Source: Atrina japonica (lineage: Eukaryota > Mollusca > Bivalvia > Pterioida > Pinnidae). Taken from it: a stretch of 64,000 nt of DNA. The stretch spans positions 437,001 to 501,000 of the forward strand of contig BROG01000049.1 of the NCBI GenBank assembly GCA_030159075.1, in the 5' to 3' direction. The notes under the pieces were generated by a model. The model was not told the origin of the DNA, ran no database searches, and saw only the letters and a list, made by a program, of their open reading frames with translations. Positions 26,983 to 39,439 of the stretch are shown in pieces; the stretch's first letter is position 1; each line of letters begins with the position of its first letter. Both the position numbers and the translations under genes were made by a program.

Positions 26983-28164
26983 AACTTTTTGACCACACAC
27001 TGCCACGTGCATGCGGGTGGGATGGTGGGGGCTGTCTAAATGTTCAATTAATCTGAGATCAGACTGAAAAAAAACAATGACATCTTAGTGGTAACCACCT
27101 AGTGAAAACATCTTAGTGGACACAAGAGCATGTGGGTCTGCAATCGGAGGATTTTCAAATAAAACGTAAGACAGGGCGTAAATAATTGATTGATGATTAA
27201 ACCGCTCTCCATACAGCCCAACTACTTCAATACAACAGTCGTTTCAGGGGTTTCCTAGGCTGTTTTGTGATCCGGCCACAGAACCCCTCACAAAACTTCC
27301 CAAATTGTAATTTCATAATAAAGAATAGGGCCTAATCATATTTTCAAACAAATGTCTCAAATCAAGTTTTTGTGCTTGAGTTAAAATGTCGTAATTCCCC
27401 TCAATTTTTCGAACCCTCAAACTAGAATTCGAGGTAAGAGAATCCCAGCGTTTATTTTATATTTCCGATAAAATTAAGCTATAATCGATTCTTCATTTTT
27501 TCCCTACTATAATTTTAAATAAATATTGTCATTCTCCCAAGAAAGTGAGATATATTTCAAGGAACGAATTCTGATCGATACTGGGGTGAGGGGTGTGTGT
27601 CTAGATAGATTTACTAGGCATATTATTGTTTCAGTTTTCTTGGCAACCCTTCTTTTCCCTTTACACGGCCATTTTAAAATTCATATCCATCTATTTATAG
27701 TCTGATAACAGGTGTTATTCGTAGATAAATACAAATTATTTGTGTACTTTAAAAATGTCAATTTCATGGAGCACTTAGGCTAGACTATTTGTATACAATC
27801 GGATGGTTACCCTGTGTAAGGTGAATTCTGATTTGTTTAAAAGTACACAGTCCATATTACTATTGTAACACTTAACTTGACACCAGTGGCTAAATGATAG
27901 GAATTTCCATCATCAAGATAAACACACAGCTCACATTTTTTAATATTTATATAGATGTACCACTACTTAAAATAAAATTGAAAAGACATACAGAAAAAAT
28001 AATTGATACCTAGATGATAATTTCTGCATGTATTCCTACTTAACTTAAAAATGAAAAATGAACTGATATATTTTAGAAAAAATATAATGCATTGCGATTA
28101 TAAACAATTAGGTTCATATTGACCGCTTTAGAGATATATACATGTATATATGCATTGACATATT
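26983..28164. other. No recognised feature
   Basis: No exon or repeat family recognised. A match to the PBX-Hox bipartite consensus (TGATTGATGA) at 27187-27196 may be chance. Confidence 0.4.
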
Positions 28165-28330
28165 CAAGGGAGAGTTGCGGGGGTTCCCCACCCCCTGGGA
28201 AAATTCAGAACGGCCCCAGACCCCTCGCTTCTGAAGGCACCCATCTTCGGCTCTCGCATTTCGTAATGATAAAAATTCTCACCCCACCCCCCTTTCAAAA
28301 AATCCTGGATCCGCCCGATATTTTGGTATA
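28165..28330 (+). repeat. Dispersed repeat with GGATCCGCCC end
   Basis: A GC-richer block (GGGGGTTCCCCACCCCCTGG ... AAATCCTGGATCCGCCCG). A similar AATTTCTGGATCCGCCCCTG end occurs at 45535-45556, so it is a dispersed family. Confidence 0.5.
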
Positions 28331-29370
28331 GATCCTGTAGTAGTCTATATATAGCTGCATTGATTTTTATGATCTAGATAATATCATGGGTTTGAGCATT
28401 TCATTTGTCATGATCGTAATTTGTCACACAGATCAATTTCTTAATTTAGTTTTCTTTAATTAAAGGCACATAGAAAGACTTGATCTAATGACTGAAGCAT
28501 TGATATCCATATTTGTACATTTCCAAAGGGACAAAATTTATGTAACATAACTAAAAGAAAATAAAACAGTCTATTTCGAAAGTTTGGCTAAATAGCCTTC
28601 ATCGGGAAGTAATAAATATTTGTCAGACTATGTTACACCTATCTCGATTTCTTAATACATGTATATATTGTTTACACATATTTGTTTATTTTAAAACTGG
28701 AGATAAATGATACACATTCAACACAGCTTTGAAGTTTGAAGTTCTTTTGCCCAATTGACCCACAGGGTCAGAAGCATAAAAATGAACTTGCCCCATCGAA
28801 CTTCTACTGGCACAAACTAACTATGAAGAAATAATTTATGATATATCATGATAAAGAATAACTAATTATAAAACTAACGGACTGGGTATTTTCAGTTTGC
28901 ATTAAAGATGAAATAAATTATTGAAAAGAATACTAAAACTCAATATTTGTTTCTTTTACTGGACAATGGGGCCAGCACAGATGAGAAATCTACCGTGGCC
29001 CGTCCTATTATTTACTGGACAAATGAGCAGGGGACCAGTGCTAATTTCGGTCCCTGTTCAAACAAATATTTACTGCTTCACTTTTTAAAGCTATTTAATC
29101 CAAATTCGAAATATAGAATTTTTAAAGTTAAAGTGAAAATGAAAATATCATTACCGTTATCGGGATCATTCAAGACACGTATTTTTGTATATTTTAAAAG
29201 GGGAAATTTTAGTTCAAGTAATAAAAGGAAATGGTAAATATCAAAATGAAAAATATATACATAATGTTTTACAATGGATAATATAATTACGTATATCACA
29301 ATAAAAAAAATAATGATAATAATAATTTGGATAACCAAATAAATTCAAATATAGATAGTAATATTTCATT
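28331..29370. other. No recognised feature
   Basis: Contains open frames of 96 and 86 codons at 28947-29237 (+) and 29078-29338 (-), with no domain; judged chance. Confidence 0.4.

Positions 29371-29448
<78 letters not shown>
29371..29448. repeat. (TA)n microsatellite
   Basis: TA run with single TACATA interruptions near each end. Confidence 0.97.
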
Positions 29449-29450
<2 letters not shown>

Positions 29451-29507
29451 CATGATTTTTATGATCTAGATAATAAACACATATCTTTCTTTCTTTCTTT
29501 GGGTTGA

Positions 29508-29508
<1 letters not shown>

Positions 29509-29601
<93 letters not shown>
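29509..29601. repeat. (TA)n microsatellite
   Basis: TA run with one internal TTA interruption, 60 bp from the previous run. ATGATCTAGATAATA just before it recurs at 28369-28384. Confidence 0.97.
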
Positions 29602-30596
<995 letters not shown>

Positions 30597-30876
30597 GGGG
30601 TGTGGGGGTCGAGGTGTTTCAACAAAAATAAAATAAAAAATAATAATAAAGTAACACATGAACTCACAGCAGGTCGTCATCTAAATCCAGGTACGTTTCT
30701 ATTGTGAATTTAGAGAGGTTATCTATTTCACTTAACCTAGATATCATTTCATAAGTAAAATACAGGTGAAATATTAAATAATTACTTATACTGATCTAAA
30801 GCTAGAAATATCTTTGACCGGAGTCTAAATGTATCAAATATTGTGTTGAAGTAACTTTTAACACACTGAGGGAGAG

Positions 30877-30939
<63 letters not shown>
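30877..30939. repeat. (GA)n microsatellite
   Basis: About 31 GA units. Confidence 0.98.
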
Positions 30940-31792
30940 ATAAAATGCCATGCATAAAATTCTTTAATAGTAAAGGAAGGGGGGGGGGCGTTTTACTGTT
31001 TATTCTTCGGAGAAAATACATAGAGTTTAAAACTTCTGAGACTTTGTTCCCTGTTGAATACCCATCATTGTATGAGAGCCACCCAAATAACTTTCATTAG
31101 TCAGTATCAGGTGATAAATGCAAGTAATATGCATGCATGTAACAGACATATTCATTTGACCTCCCTCAAGTTTCCATTCAAAGGCAATTTTTTCAGCAAA
31201 AAGATATTTGTAAGAATGTAATGTTAAGATACATATGTAAAACTAGCGATATATAAAGCTAATATAGCTAAATACGGACATTAGGTAGGTGTCTGTGATA
31301 ATATTATTTACACTTGCCGTAACCTTAACATTTTTTTTCTAGAATTTAAATACTTTAGAGAAAAGATCTGGGTATCAAAAGTTTAATTTAAGTAAATCAG
31401 CCGAAAATAACCCAAAAAGGACTTTTGACCTGTGATCTTCAAAAACGTAGAGCTTTTGTAAAATTCAGAAACTGAGACGAAGACACCTTGTACTAATTCT
31501 AAACTTTTTCACAGTGACTGATTTCAAAATTGAATAAAGGGCGCAATCCAATAGGTACCTATCTCGTCCGAATCAGTAAAAACAGAACCGACTTTTTAAA
31601 AAAAAATAGAAGAAAAAAAAATCAGGTTGAAAGATAGATCTGAGATCAGTCGAGTCGCGTCTAACGTCAAAGTTATACGTCTGGCAATGTGTGTAGCTAA
31701 TCGCTGAACATATCTTCATGAAAGTATCAAATTTCACCGAATGTCAATGAAATTCGCATTTTTTTTTATCCAAAAATAATGAATGGGAGAGC
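30940..31792. other. No repeat or gene recognised; proximal Hox2 intron
   Basis: Apart from a G run at 30979-30988 and A runs near 31599-31620, no repeat is recognised in the first ~0.85 kb of the intron after the Hox2 donor. Confidence 0.4.
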
Positions 31793-31799
31793 GTATTAC
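31793..31799 (-). other. Splice donor of Hox2 exon 1
   Basis: On the minus strand the sequence reads GATTTAG|GTAATAC, with the GT at 31799-31798. It falls a short distance after the hexapeptide, where Hox genes typically carry their single intron between hexapeptide and homeodomain. The intron is phase 1. Confidence 0.75.
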
Positions 31800-32121
31800 C
31801 TAAATCGGAACCGGATCCTGGTGCTGATGATTTTCGAATATTTTTCTTCTCCTTCATCCATGCGAATTCCGGAAATTTTAACGAAGACATACCTCCCTGT
31901 ATATCCCTACCCCCGGGCTCGCCTCCACCCATTACCCGGGGGTCATCATGCTGTGTTATCGCCTGTTGATTTGCACTGTAAGTCTGACAGAACGATCGCA
32001 TGTTACCGTCACCGTTGATGGATGCATTTTGTATTGGCTCATTTAAGAGCGGTATTGAAGTCATGAATTCTGCGATACATGGTTGACTGTTGATAAATCC
32101 GGATTCTCGACCCTCGTCCAT
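31800..32121 (-). CDS. Hox2: Hox2/proboscipedia-class homeobox protein, exon 1 (partial gene)
   Basis: Exon 1 encodes 107 full codons plus one base of the next. Residues 8-22 (GFINSQPCIAEFMTS) match the N-terminal block of HOXA2/HOXB2/Pb proteins, whose members read GFINSQPSLAECLTS. Residues 83-93 (FPEFAWMKEKK) are the hexapeptide region, where the class normally has YPWMKEKK; the invariant Trp and Met and the MKEKK flank are kept. A basic/Ser stretch (NIRKSSAPGSGS) follows, then the donor TTTAG|GTAATACG, giving a phase-1 intron. An open frame runs past the donor to 31744, but that part is probably intronic. The start is the ATG at 32121, placed as in vertebrate paralogues just before the conserved block. 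The protein would be a nuclear DNA-binding regulator of anterior identity, with the hexapeptide contacting PBC/Exd cofactors (family knowledge). The homeodomain exon is not in the window. Confidence 0.93.
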
Positions 32122-33850
32122 AGTTATCTGTTAATATATAATTTTCCCTTTAGTTATAACATAAAGATTCATCCAGGTTTTATGATAAATATATATGCTA
32201 GAATAATTTGCCCTGACTTATTCTCAGGTGTCAAATGTATGTATTAGGCTCTTCGTTGAAGGGCTGTATTACACTATCCAACTCCCGCTAAGGTCATGTG
32301 ACCCTTATCCGCCAATCAACACCGCTAGAAGGTATTTCTTGACAGTTCGACCGGTAAGCCTGCAAGCGTGAATGGGGTACCTTTAGTTGAAGTTAAATAT
32401 GTATATATTAGCTATAAATAATATTTATCAAGTATTATCTATCCCCAAACAAATAGTTTTATTTATATATCAGAGGCATGTCTGATTCAGTTTATTCTAA
32501 TTAATTTAACACACAGAGACTATTCGCCTGAATGCGATCTTTTACAAATCACTTCATTATCAGACAGTGATTATAGTCAATAATTTCCTTATATTTCACG
32601 GCCTGTCAAAAATCGTAGTGACTCGTCTTAAATCATTCTATCGCCGCTCTTCAAACCACAGCTAGTGATTAACATAATAGGTGTAGCTTTTTTTCTATAC
32701 ACACACAAAAGGGGACGTCGAAGTGCAAGATTAGTTTTATAGCCATTTTGATGAAAAACATTTCATTCGGCGGACCCCCATAACCACACAATGCGATCCG
32801 TTTGAGACAGTTTTGATACATTCAACAGCCGTGAACCTTACAGCAAACAGAGGAATGTTTATAAAACGCCGTGGGATTCCCTATGATATGATTCTCGCCA
32901 GGAATTGTGAAACTACTTTGCTACGTTTATTTTTAATTTTTGTTATTGTGTTAATATAATGGGATTTTAAACAAAGATGGTCCAGGATTCGGTATACACT
33001 GTGTAAAGTTTTGTAATAAAATATTAGGAATCTTTTAACGCACTGTGTTTATACATGTAAGTATTTTCTTCGGAGTAATTGTAAAAAAAAAAACGACAGC
33101 GTTTTTATTTTTTTTTTCTTGTTTACTGCTTCTTAAAACGTGACGAGCATACAGTATGCCGGTCAAATGAAGGCAGCTCGCTAATTTGCATTCGCCATAT
33201 TTCAATACAAAACGATCACACCCCTTCTTTTTGGTCTCGACGACGAATGGCAGACATATTGTTTTTATGCCGTCGGAATCAATAACATAACACAACCGTC
33301 GTCCGTATTACGAGGATGGGACTGTTACTGATTCTGTTTTATGTATACACACATGATAAAGAGAAGAACCTTCTACCACGAGAGTGTTATAATTCTTCAA
33401 CAAAAGGGCGTTTAAATTCACAGCATGATACCTTTGTATACTTATAAGTGGCAATATTTTGCAAAACCCGTACTTTGTTAGGCAAAGTGGCTCCCGACGG
33501 CGTGTTTAACTTTCATCCAATACCTTCCCCCGCCGTTGCGATAATTATGTTAGTTGAATATATAATATATCAAAGAAACTGCATCAAATTGAATTCTCTA
33601 TTTTCAAACAATCGTGAATGGGACGTGAAATTGATAACCGCCATTCTGAATGCGTTTGTTTACATTGAATATGAAGGGATAAGCGTCGTTTCATTTTTTT
33701 TTAAATTTAATTTTGTTTTGGGAAATAAAAATTACCGTTTAAAGACATAATATATGTTACTATTTATCATATATTATGAAATGACATTTTGTGAAAAATA
33801 TAAACAAATAATTAAAGAATATTATTTAATACCAAAATATGTTAATAAGC
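32122..33850 (-). promoter_or_regulatory. Region upstream of Hox2: candidate 5' UTR/promoter, free of recognised repeats
   Basis: This stretch precedes the Hox2 start codon and, unlike nearly everything around it, has no microsatellite, SINE or MITE that I recognise. A more GC-rich patch at about 32260-32360 holds an inverted CCAAT box (ATTGG on the minus strand) next to the palindrome GGTCACATGACC. AT-rich TATATAT stretches occur closer to the ATG. No transcription start can be fixed from sequence alone, so the promoter call is an inference from position. Confidence 0.4.
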
Positions 33851-33864
33851 TATGTATATGTATG

Positions 33865-33932
<68 letters not shown>
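33851..33932. repeat. (TA)n microsatellite with TATG lead-in
   Basis: TATG-type units grade into about 32 TA units. Confidence 0.97.
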
Positions 33933-33933
<1 letters not shown>

Positions 33934-34309
33934 CTTAAAAATCATGCGTAAATGTACAATTGAAATAATTTATTGATTAATTCGTGTTCTACAGCTTTTA
34001 TGATTTTTTTTCAATCATTAATTGATGTTTCGTTTTTTATTTACATTTCTAATTGTAGTAAATTATTCATTCAGTTTTATATGTTTTATTTATCTTGGTT
34101 TTGCCACAAATAGATGTATCTTTTAAGCCCTCCAGGCTGAAATTTACATGTTTAAAAGTACATTTACAATTATATTTGCACCTGTTCACTACCTTTCCTG
34201 ATTAGAACATACATAAAATTGAAGCATTAAAATAGTAATAAATCGGTAGACTTTAACAAGATGGTTAATGATTATATAGAAACCAGTGATGATAATACTT
34301 ATAATTAAG

Positions 34310-34420
34310 AAATAAAATAACAACAGTATTAACAACAACAATGATAATAATGATAATAATAATAATAATGATAAAAATAATAATAATAATAATCATAATA
34401 ATCATTAATAATCATCATCA
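34310..34420. repeat. (AAT)n-rich tract
   Basis: Imperfect AAT/AAC/GAT units. Its complement follows at 34466-34540, so the pair could fold back. Confidence 0.85.
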
Positions 34421-34465
34421 TGGTTATCACAGTGTCAGTATAAAATGATGATAATATAGCTGCTA

Positions 34466-34470
34466 TCATT

Positions 34471-34540
<70 letters not shown>
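34466..34540. repeat. (ATT)n microsatellite
   Basis: About 25 ATT units with one TTT interruption. Confidence 0.97.
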
Positions 34541-34542
<2 letters not shown>

Positions 34543-34979
34543 TGTAGTACAATTATCTTTCATCAATGGTGTCAGTATTTATCCTGTATCAAAATGCATA
34601 GAAAAAAATACATAGATAAATAGATAAAGTAATCTTGTTCTGTACAAATTACAAATTAAATTAAAGATTAGTAAGAAATAAAAAAAAAATAATAATAATA
34701 AATAGTTTTGCCGATGGTAATATCACCATGGCAACATGTGATTTGTTATATTATTTTGCAATTTAAATGGTATACCACTCCAAATTATTATAAAGATTGT
34801 CTTTAAATAATGGAGACCAGCAATTTTCTCCTATTAATGGTTTCAGTTGTCATGTTATTTTTTTACTGTTGGCCTGTCAGTCAGTAAATTTCGAAGTTAA
34901 GGATGACACAGTACTCAAACTCTTTTATGCGATAATTTGAACAATGAAATTTCATTTCAATATGTAAATTATGCTTTAA

Positions 34980-35251
34980 AGGGGCATTACCAAAGAACTA
35001 TTTCGATTTTTTTTATTCTAATTTTACTTCTAGTCCACAATGCACAATAACAAATAAGAGAAATACACAGGCATAAACAAAATTGTATCAATTATATATA
35101 TTTTACGAACTTAAGGCCAGGTCCAGTGTGATATTCATATACATGTAGTAAGGATCAGTTAATCAGTTGAAATTGAAAAGGTGCCAAAACCTGGGTTTCT
35201 CATGCAGTTTTCACAAAATATTTAGGAAAAAAAACCCCAGCTAATGCCCCT
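34980..35251 (-). mobile_element. MITE family M2 with TTAA target duplication
   Basis: Ends AGGGGCATTA and TAATGCCCCT are perfect inverted repeats, each flanked by TTAA (34976-34979 and 35252-35255). The interior matches 5520-5830 and 25985-26369 in reverse. There is no coding capacity. TTAA target sites are typical of piggyBac-type transposition; the assignment is inference. Confidence 0.75.
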
Positions 35252-35257
35252 TTAAAA

Positions 35258-36439
35258 ATGACAAATCTTTGTGAAAAAATACGGTAAAATAGTAAGTAAA
35301 CTTGTCATATTTTTTGTTAGTATTAAAATGGAGAAAATCATGAATGATAGTCTGATTAAATGCAATAGATTTATTTTTCAGGAAAGCACAATATATTGCA
35401 GAAATCGTTACGTAGACTTAAAAAATCACATAGCATATACATGTATACGAAACGAGATACAAATCTCAATTCTCAATTTTACACCTTAAAATTCGAAAAT
35501 AATTTGTACATGTATAATTCAAGTATAAGGATTTTTTTGTACGCGGAAATAGAACATACAAAATGCACGTGCAAATTTCCGTATGTTTTGGGCGAAAACG
35601 TGCTAAACTGTCACTGTAACATTTACTTTTCACGGTAACCACACAAATATATTAATTAAATTTTCTAGGTCGGAGACATAGAATAAATAAGTTGTAATAA
35701 TAATTAAATTTCAATTTTACGACAGCTTATTTTAATATAGCTCTAACCGTCTGATTTATGTAGTGGAAAATTCACTTAGCACTGACTAAATACAGTGCTT
35801 AACATAAATTTGACCCTGCAGGTACAAAAAATTCGAGTTTACACCGATTATGTATAATATTTTAACGGGAAAATGACCATAGATAAATGCGATATATTAT
35901 ATGGTAGCCTCGGGTGTTTTCTACACATTTAATGTTATCAAACATGATATTTGTTTGTTTATTTTTTTACCTGTTGTTTTTCCTTCTGTGGCCGGAACAA
36001 CTTGTGCGGTGGTATTTTGTTATGTCGAGATAACGGAAGACATTGTTATGCTAATTAGACTAGAAAGCTCTCAGATAAATATTGATGCAATATCCATTTT
36101 AATTAACATTGGTATGATAATTGAGCTGATGGGTAACATCCTCTCATTCAAATTTCTTGTTTACTTTTAAATTTGAATTGATAAAAATATTCATACGTTA
36201 TTATGAAGTATAGTACGCTTCGAAAGTATGGGTACAGACGTGTTTTTTTTCATGATGGTGTCTGAGCTATTTATGTAATATAAGAAAAGTGTAGGAAAGG
36301 CTTTGTTGCTGTCGAGGAAAGGATCTAACTATTTCCATTTCATTCATGGGGGTAAAAATCAATAAAACTTCGACAAAAAGAAAATTGAGCAGTAAATGAT
36401 ATTTTTATTTGTGTATTTCATTAATCAGTTTTGCTGCAA
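35258..36439. other. No recognised feature
   Basis: Open frames at 35271-35489, 35396-35638 and 35901-36170 (+) show no domain. The last is hydrophobic but in AT-rich sequence, so it is judged chance. Confidence 0.4.
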
Positions 36440-36727
36440 GCAGAATCTCCCGGCCGGGTTCGATTCCCAGCACCGGGTTATACCAAATAATTTCAAAATA
36501 TCAGTGGCTGTTCTTTTGCCTCGGGATCGGCATACGAAGTGAAAGTCATGAATTCTAAGACCTAGGTCCCGTGTCACGGTAGACAGAACACGTAAAAATG
36601 ACTCTCGTTTTATTGGTTTCAGTCCATAGCCCAGGTCAAAATTTGTAGCAATTCACCTAATGCTGACATCTTCATGTAAAAGTGAAATAGTAAAATGTCC
36701 TTGGCGGGGTGCAAAACAAAACAAAAC
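36440..36727 (+). mobile_element. tRNA-derived SINE, third type (S3)
   Basis: Starts within a tRNA-like head with a good box B (GGGTTCGATTCCCAG), shares GACCTAGGTCCCGTGTCACG with S1 bodies, and ends TGTCCTTGGCGGGGTGCAAA with an ACAAA tail. The tail differs from S1. Confidence 0.65.
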
Positions 36728-37107
36728 TAAAAGAAACCAACTATTGGTCAATTGGCACATCCGGGTCCTGTCTAAAAACAATACAACACGACCTATTTTT
36801 CAAAAATAGGTTGCAAAGATACAACGATACAAGATATTGCCTTGCACCGATTTTATGCATTGTTGAAATGCTAATCATGATTTTTGTGTCGAAAAGTAGC
36901 CTGTCGTCCCTGTTTTGATTTGATTTAGACTCGCTGTGTTTGTAAACATGTGACAATATGCCTTGTTAGACCTATAACTGGAAACTCCATGTTACAACTT
37001 TTTTTGGAAATTAGTGCTCGCCGGTCGTCCAACCAAACCTAGTGAAAACTAATGGCCTGGACGAGCTGAAATCCGGCTGACGATTTTAGTTTCATGAATA
37101 ATATTTC

Positions 37108-37290
37108 GGAGCCGGCCTGGCTCAGTCGGTAACAGTCTTGAATGGTCATAAGTTGCCGAGCATGGTTTCCTGCCGGATGAACATTTGAAGCCCTTCAACA
37201 GCATATGGTGGAGTGCCGTCTAGGCCAAAATGAAGCCCTTGAAATATTCTTGAGTGGGACGTTAATCAACAATAAACAAACAAACAAACA
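37108..37290 (+). mobile_element. SINE family S1, full insertion with 14-bp target duplication
   Basis: Starts GGAGCCGGCCTGGCTCAGTC (box A) and ends GGGACGTTAATCAACAATAA with a CAAA tail. It is flanked by ATGAATAATATTTC on both sides (37094-37107 and 37291-37304), as expected for target-primed retrotransposition. Its box B region is worn, so it may no longer be transcribed. Confidence 0.9.
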
Positions 37291-37304
37291 ATGAATAATA
37301 TTTC

Positions 37305-38069
37305 AAAACGACAAACCATGGGCTACATGAAATTACGGTCAGACTTGTATTGTAGATTTTACAATTTTTTTTACAAAAATGCTGTATTTGAATTTGTGAG
37401 TGGCCGAGCTTTTGCAGTCAAGTATTTAAAATGTTTGCCAGGTGTAATGTTATCGTTTGAATAACTCTGTACTGCAAACGATATGCATACGATGTTACAT
37501 GTATTATATGACTCGTGGGCTTTCCGTCCCCTGATTGGTTGTAACTATGACAATTTGTATTGATAAATCCGAATATTAATCGTAGAAGCGCTACTTTCAT
37601 TTATTCGACAGTCCAAAGGGCCGTGAATTGTTATGTCGCCATATTGTGCTTCCATTATTTCCCGATTTGTATAAGCGTATTTGACTGGATTAATCAAATG
37701 CATAAACCAATGAAAAGCCGACTCTCATTCAACTTTCGCTCTTAGTCATTCATGGAAAAAAAAAGCCTAAATATTTTGAAAATCGTTCTGTACAGGAGTA
37801 AGCATTTGATGTGAATTGAGACTTTTTTTGTTTCGAAATTTGAAATAGTATAATAATAAAACAATTACTGACTTTCGTTTCGTGTGACATAAGGATATAT
37901 CAGTCAAAAAAATAAATAAATAAATAACAATGATATTGATCTCGGCTTCGCCTCGGTCTTTATCATGCTTTTTTGGACTGATAAATCCTTAAGTCACCTT
38001 CAACCAAAGTCAATAATTGTATTTTATTAGTCGCGTCCCAGAATTAATTTGTTACCCCACTCACTTACG
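37305..38069. other. No recognised feature
   Basis: Short AAAT run at about 37909-37927. Overlapping frames at 37418-37745 carry no domain. Confidence 0.45.
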
Positions 38070-38155
38070 CAATCTTATAACAGAGTTGTCGGTCCTTGCA
38101 ATGACCGACAATTCCGTGTAGAGTGCAAGGACCGACTTCTCTGTGCAAGAGATTG
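38070..38155. repeat. Hairpin-element family H1, rearranged palindromic copy
   Basis: Left arm CAATCTTATAACAGAGTTGT plus CGGTCCTTGCA; right arm GAGTGCAAGGACCGACTTCT plus CTGTGCAAGAGATTG. An extra half-arm (ATGACCGACAATTCCGTGTA) is inserted between them. Confidence 0.8.
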
Positions 38156-38619
38156 TCACTTACGGTTTTTCAGAAAACAATACTATTGAGTCTCGGTGAT
38201 TGTTCATATATATAGTGTCAAAGTATTTTTACACGTTATGGGTATTTCTTGTAATTCAAACTCGGAACTTTCGACAGCCTGCGAAACGAACGGTCAACCC
38301 GCTGACTGAGCAACATTGAACCGACCTACCAGTCTAGTCACATGACAGCCAAAGCCTCTACTTGTTTATGCATTTTATTACTCTAGATCTACATGCCAAC
38401 TAAGTCTCTTGGTACCATGTACACTTGTAAGTTATCTGGCATAAGTGTTTATTGTGTAAGAATCAATATAATGTCGTTATATTGTCATTTATGGGTGTCC
38501 ATAAATGTCAATGCGCCGCTGTCGGTGTGGAGATCCTAGTCACATTTGTAGCTTGACCACGTCGCATCATTATACGATACACCTATTATATCGGCTACGT
38601 TTTCTGTTACTAAATACCA

Positions 38620-38895
38620 TGACCTTATATTTTTCTCGGCCTTCTCCTGTCTTTCGGATAAGGGTGTAAAAACTAAGGTCCCGTGTCACAGTACTGAGGT
38701 GTCGGCACATTAAAGAAAATTCACTGCTCAATGGTCGTAGGTGCCGAGAATTGGCCAAGATTTGAAGCCCTTCACCGGCATTTGCATCATCGTAAAACCA
38801 CGGTCCGGAGCGTGGTTTTACGACGATGCGGCACTTGGTGACGTCTCCATACGAGTGAAAGATTCTTGAGTGGGACTTAAAACAATGATACAACA
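38620..38895 (+). mobile_element. SINE family S1 body carrying a perfect-looking hairpin insert
   Basis: CTAAGGTCCCGTGTCACAGT, TTCACTGCTCAATGGTCGTA, GAAGCCCTTCACCGGCA and GAAAGATTCTTGAGTGGGAC are in S1 order. Between CCGGCA and TTGGTGACGTC lies a hairpin at 38784-38829. Confidence 0.75.
38784..38829. repeat. Hairpin insert within SINE
   Basis: GCATCATCGTAAAACCACG and CGTGGTTTTACGACGATGC pair over 19 bp with one mismatch around GTCCGGAG. Confidence 0.85.
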
Positions 38896-39439
38896 TCATC
38901 AACAACAATAGCTCGGCCTTCCCTAGTTTCACATTTGGCCGACAAACGCCTACTGCAGAGGAATTAAACTTCAGACAATAGCTCGAGTATAATATACTCA
39001 AACTCGGAGTACCATATCAAAAATTTAATTCATGGAAATCATAAATTGACCTATTTGTATTCAGCAGGGTAACAAACAAGCACAGCAAACGGTTCGTTTC
39101 GTTTCGTTTTGTTCTGTTTTGTTTCGATTTTGTTTCTCACTCGAAATATGTGTGATTTCATATTGATTGATCCCGATTTATGATGTTTTATAGAAACATA
39201 CAAGATAGATTTTTGTCGAAAATCATTAAAATCTTTATTTTGTGTCTTTCGCTGAACCATAAGGAATCACCCTAGTTTGACCTCCCGTTAACAGGAAGTA
39301 CCGTGAAACTTCATCTGAACACCACCTAACTCAGCAGACGACGACCTCCCATTGGATACCATAAATACTCAAGCTTTTAAAAAACATTCTTAATAATACT
39401 ATATAAATGCAAGCTCTCACTTTCAAAGACCACCTCTCC

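Noticed and set aside
31744..31799. Extension of the Hox2 frame past the donor to a stop codon
   Set aside because: The GTAATAC donor fits the known intron position, and the extra residues (NTLSHSLFLDKKKCEFH) have no counterpart in Hox2 proteins.
35901..36170. 89-codon hydrophobic frame that could suggest a membrane protein
   Set aside because: AT-rich sequence gives Ile/Phe/Leu-rich frames by chance; no recognisable family.
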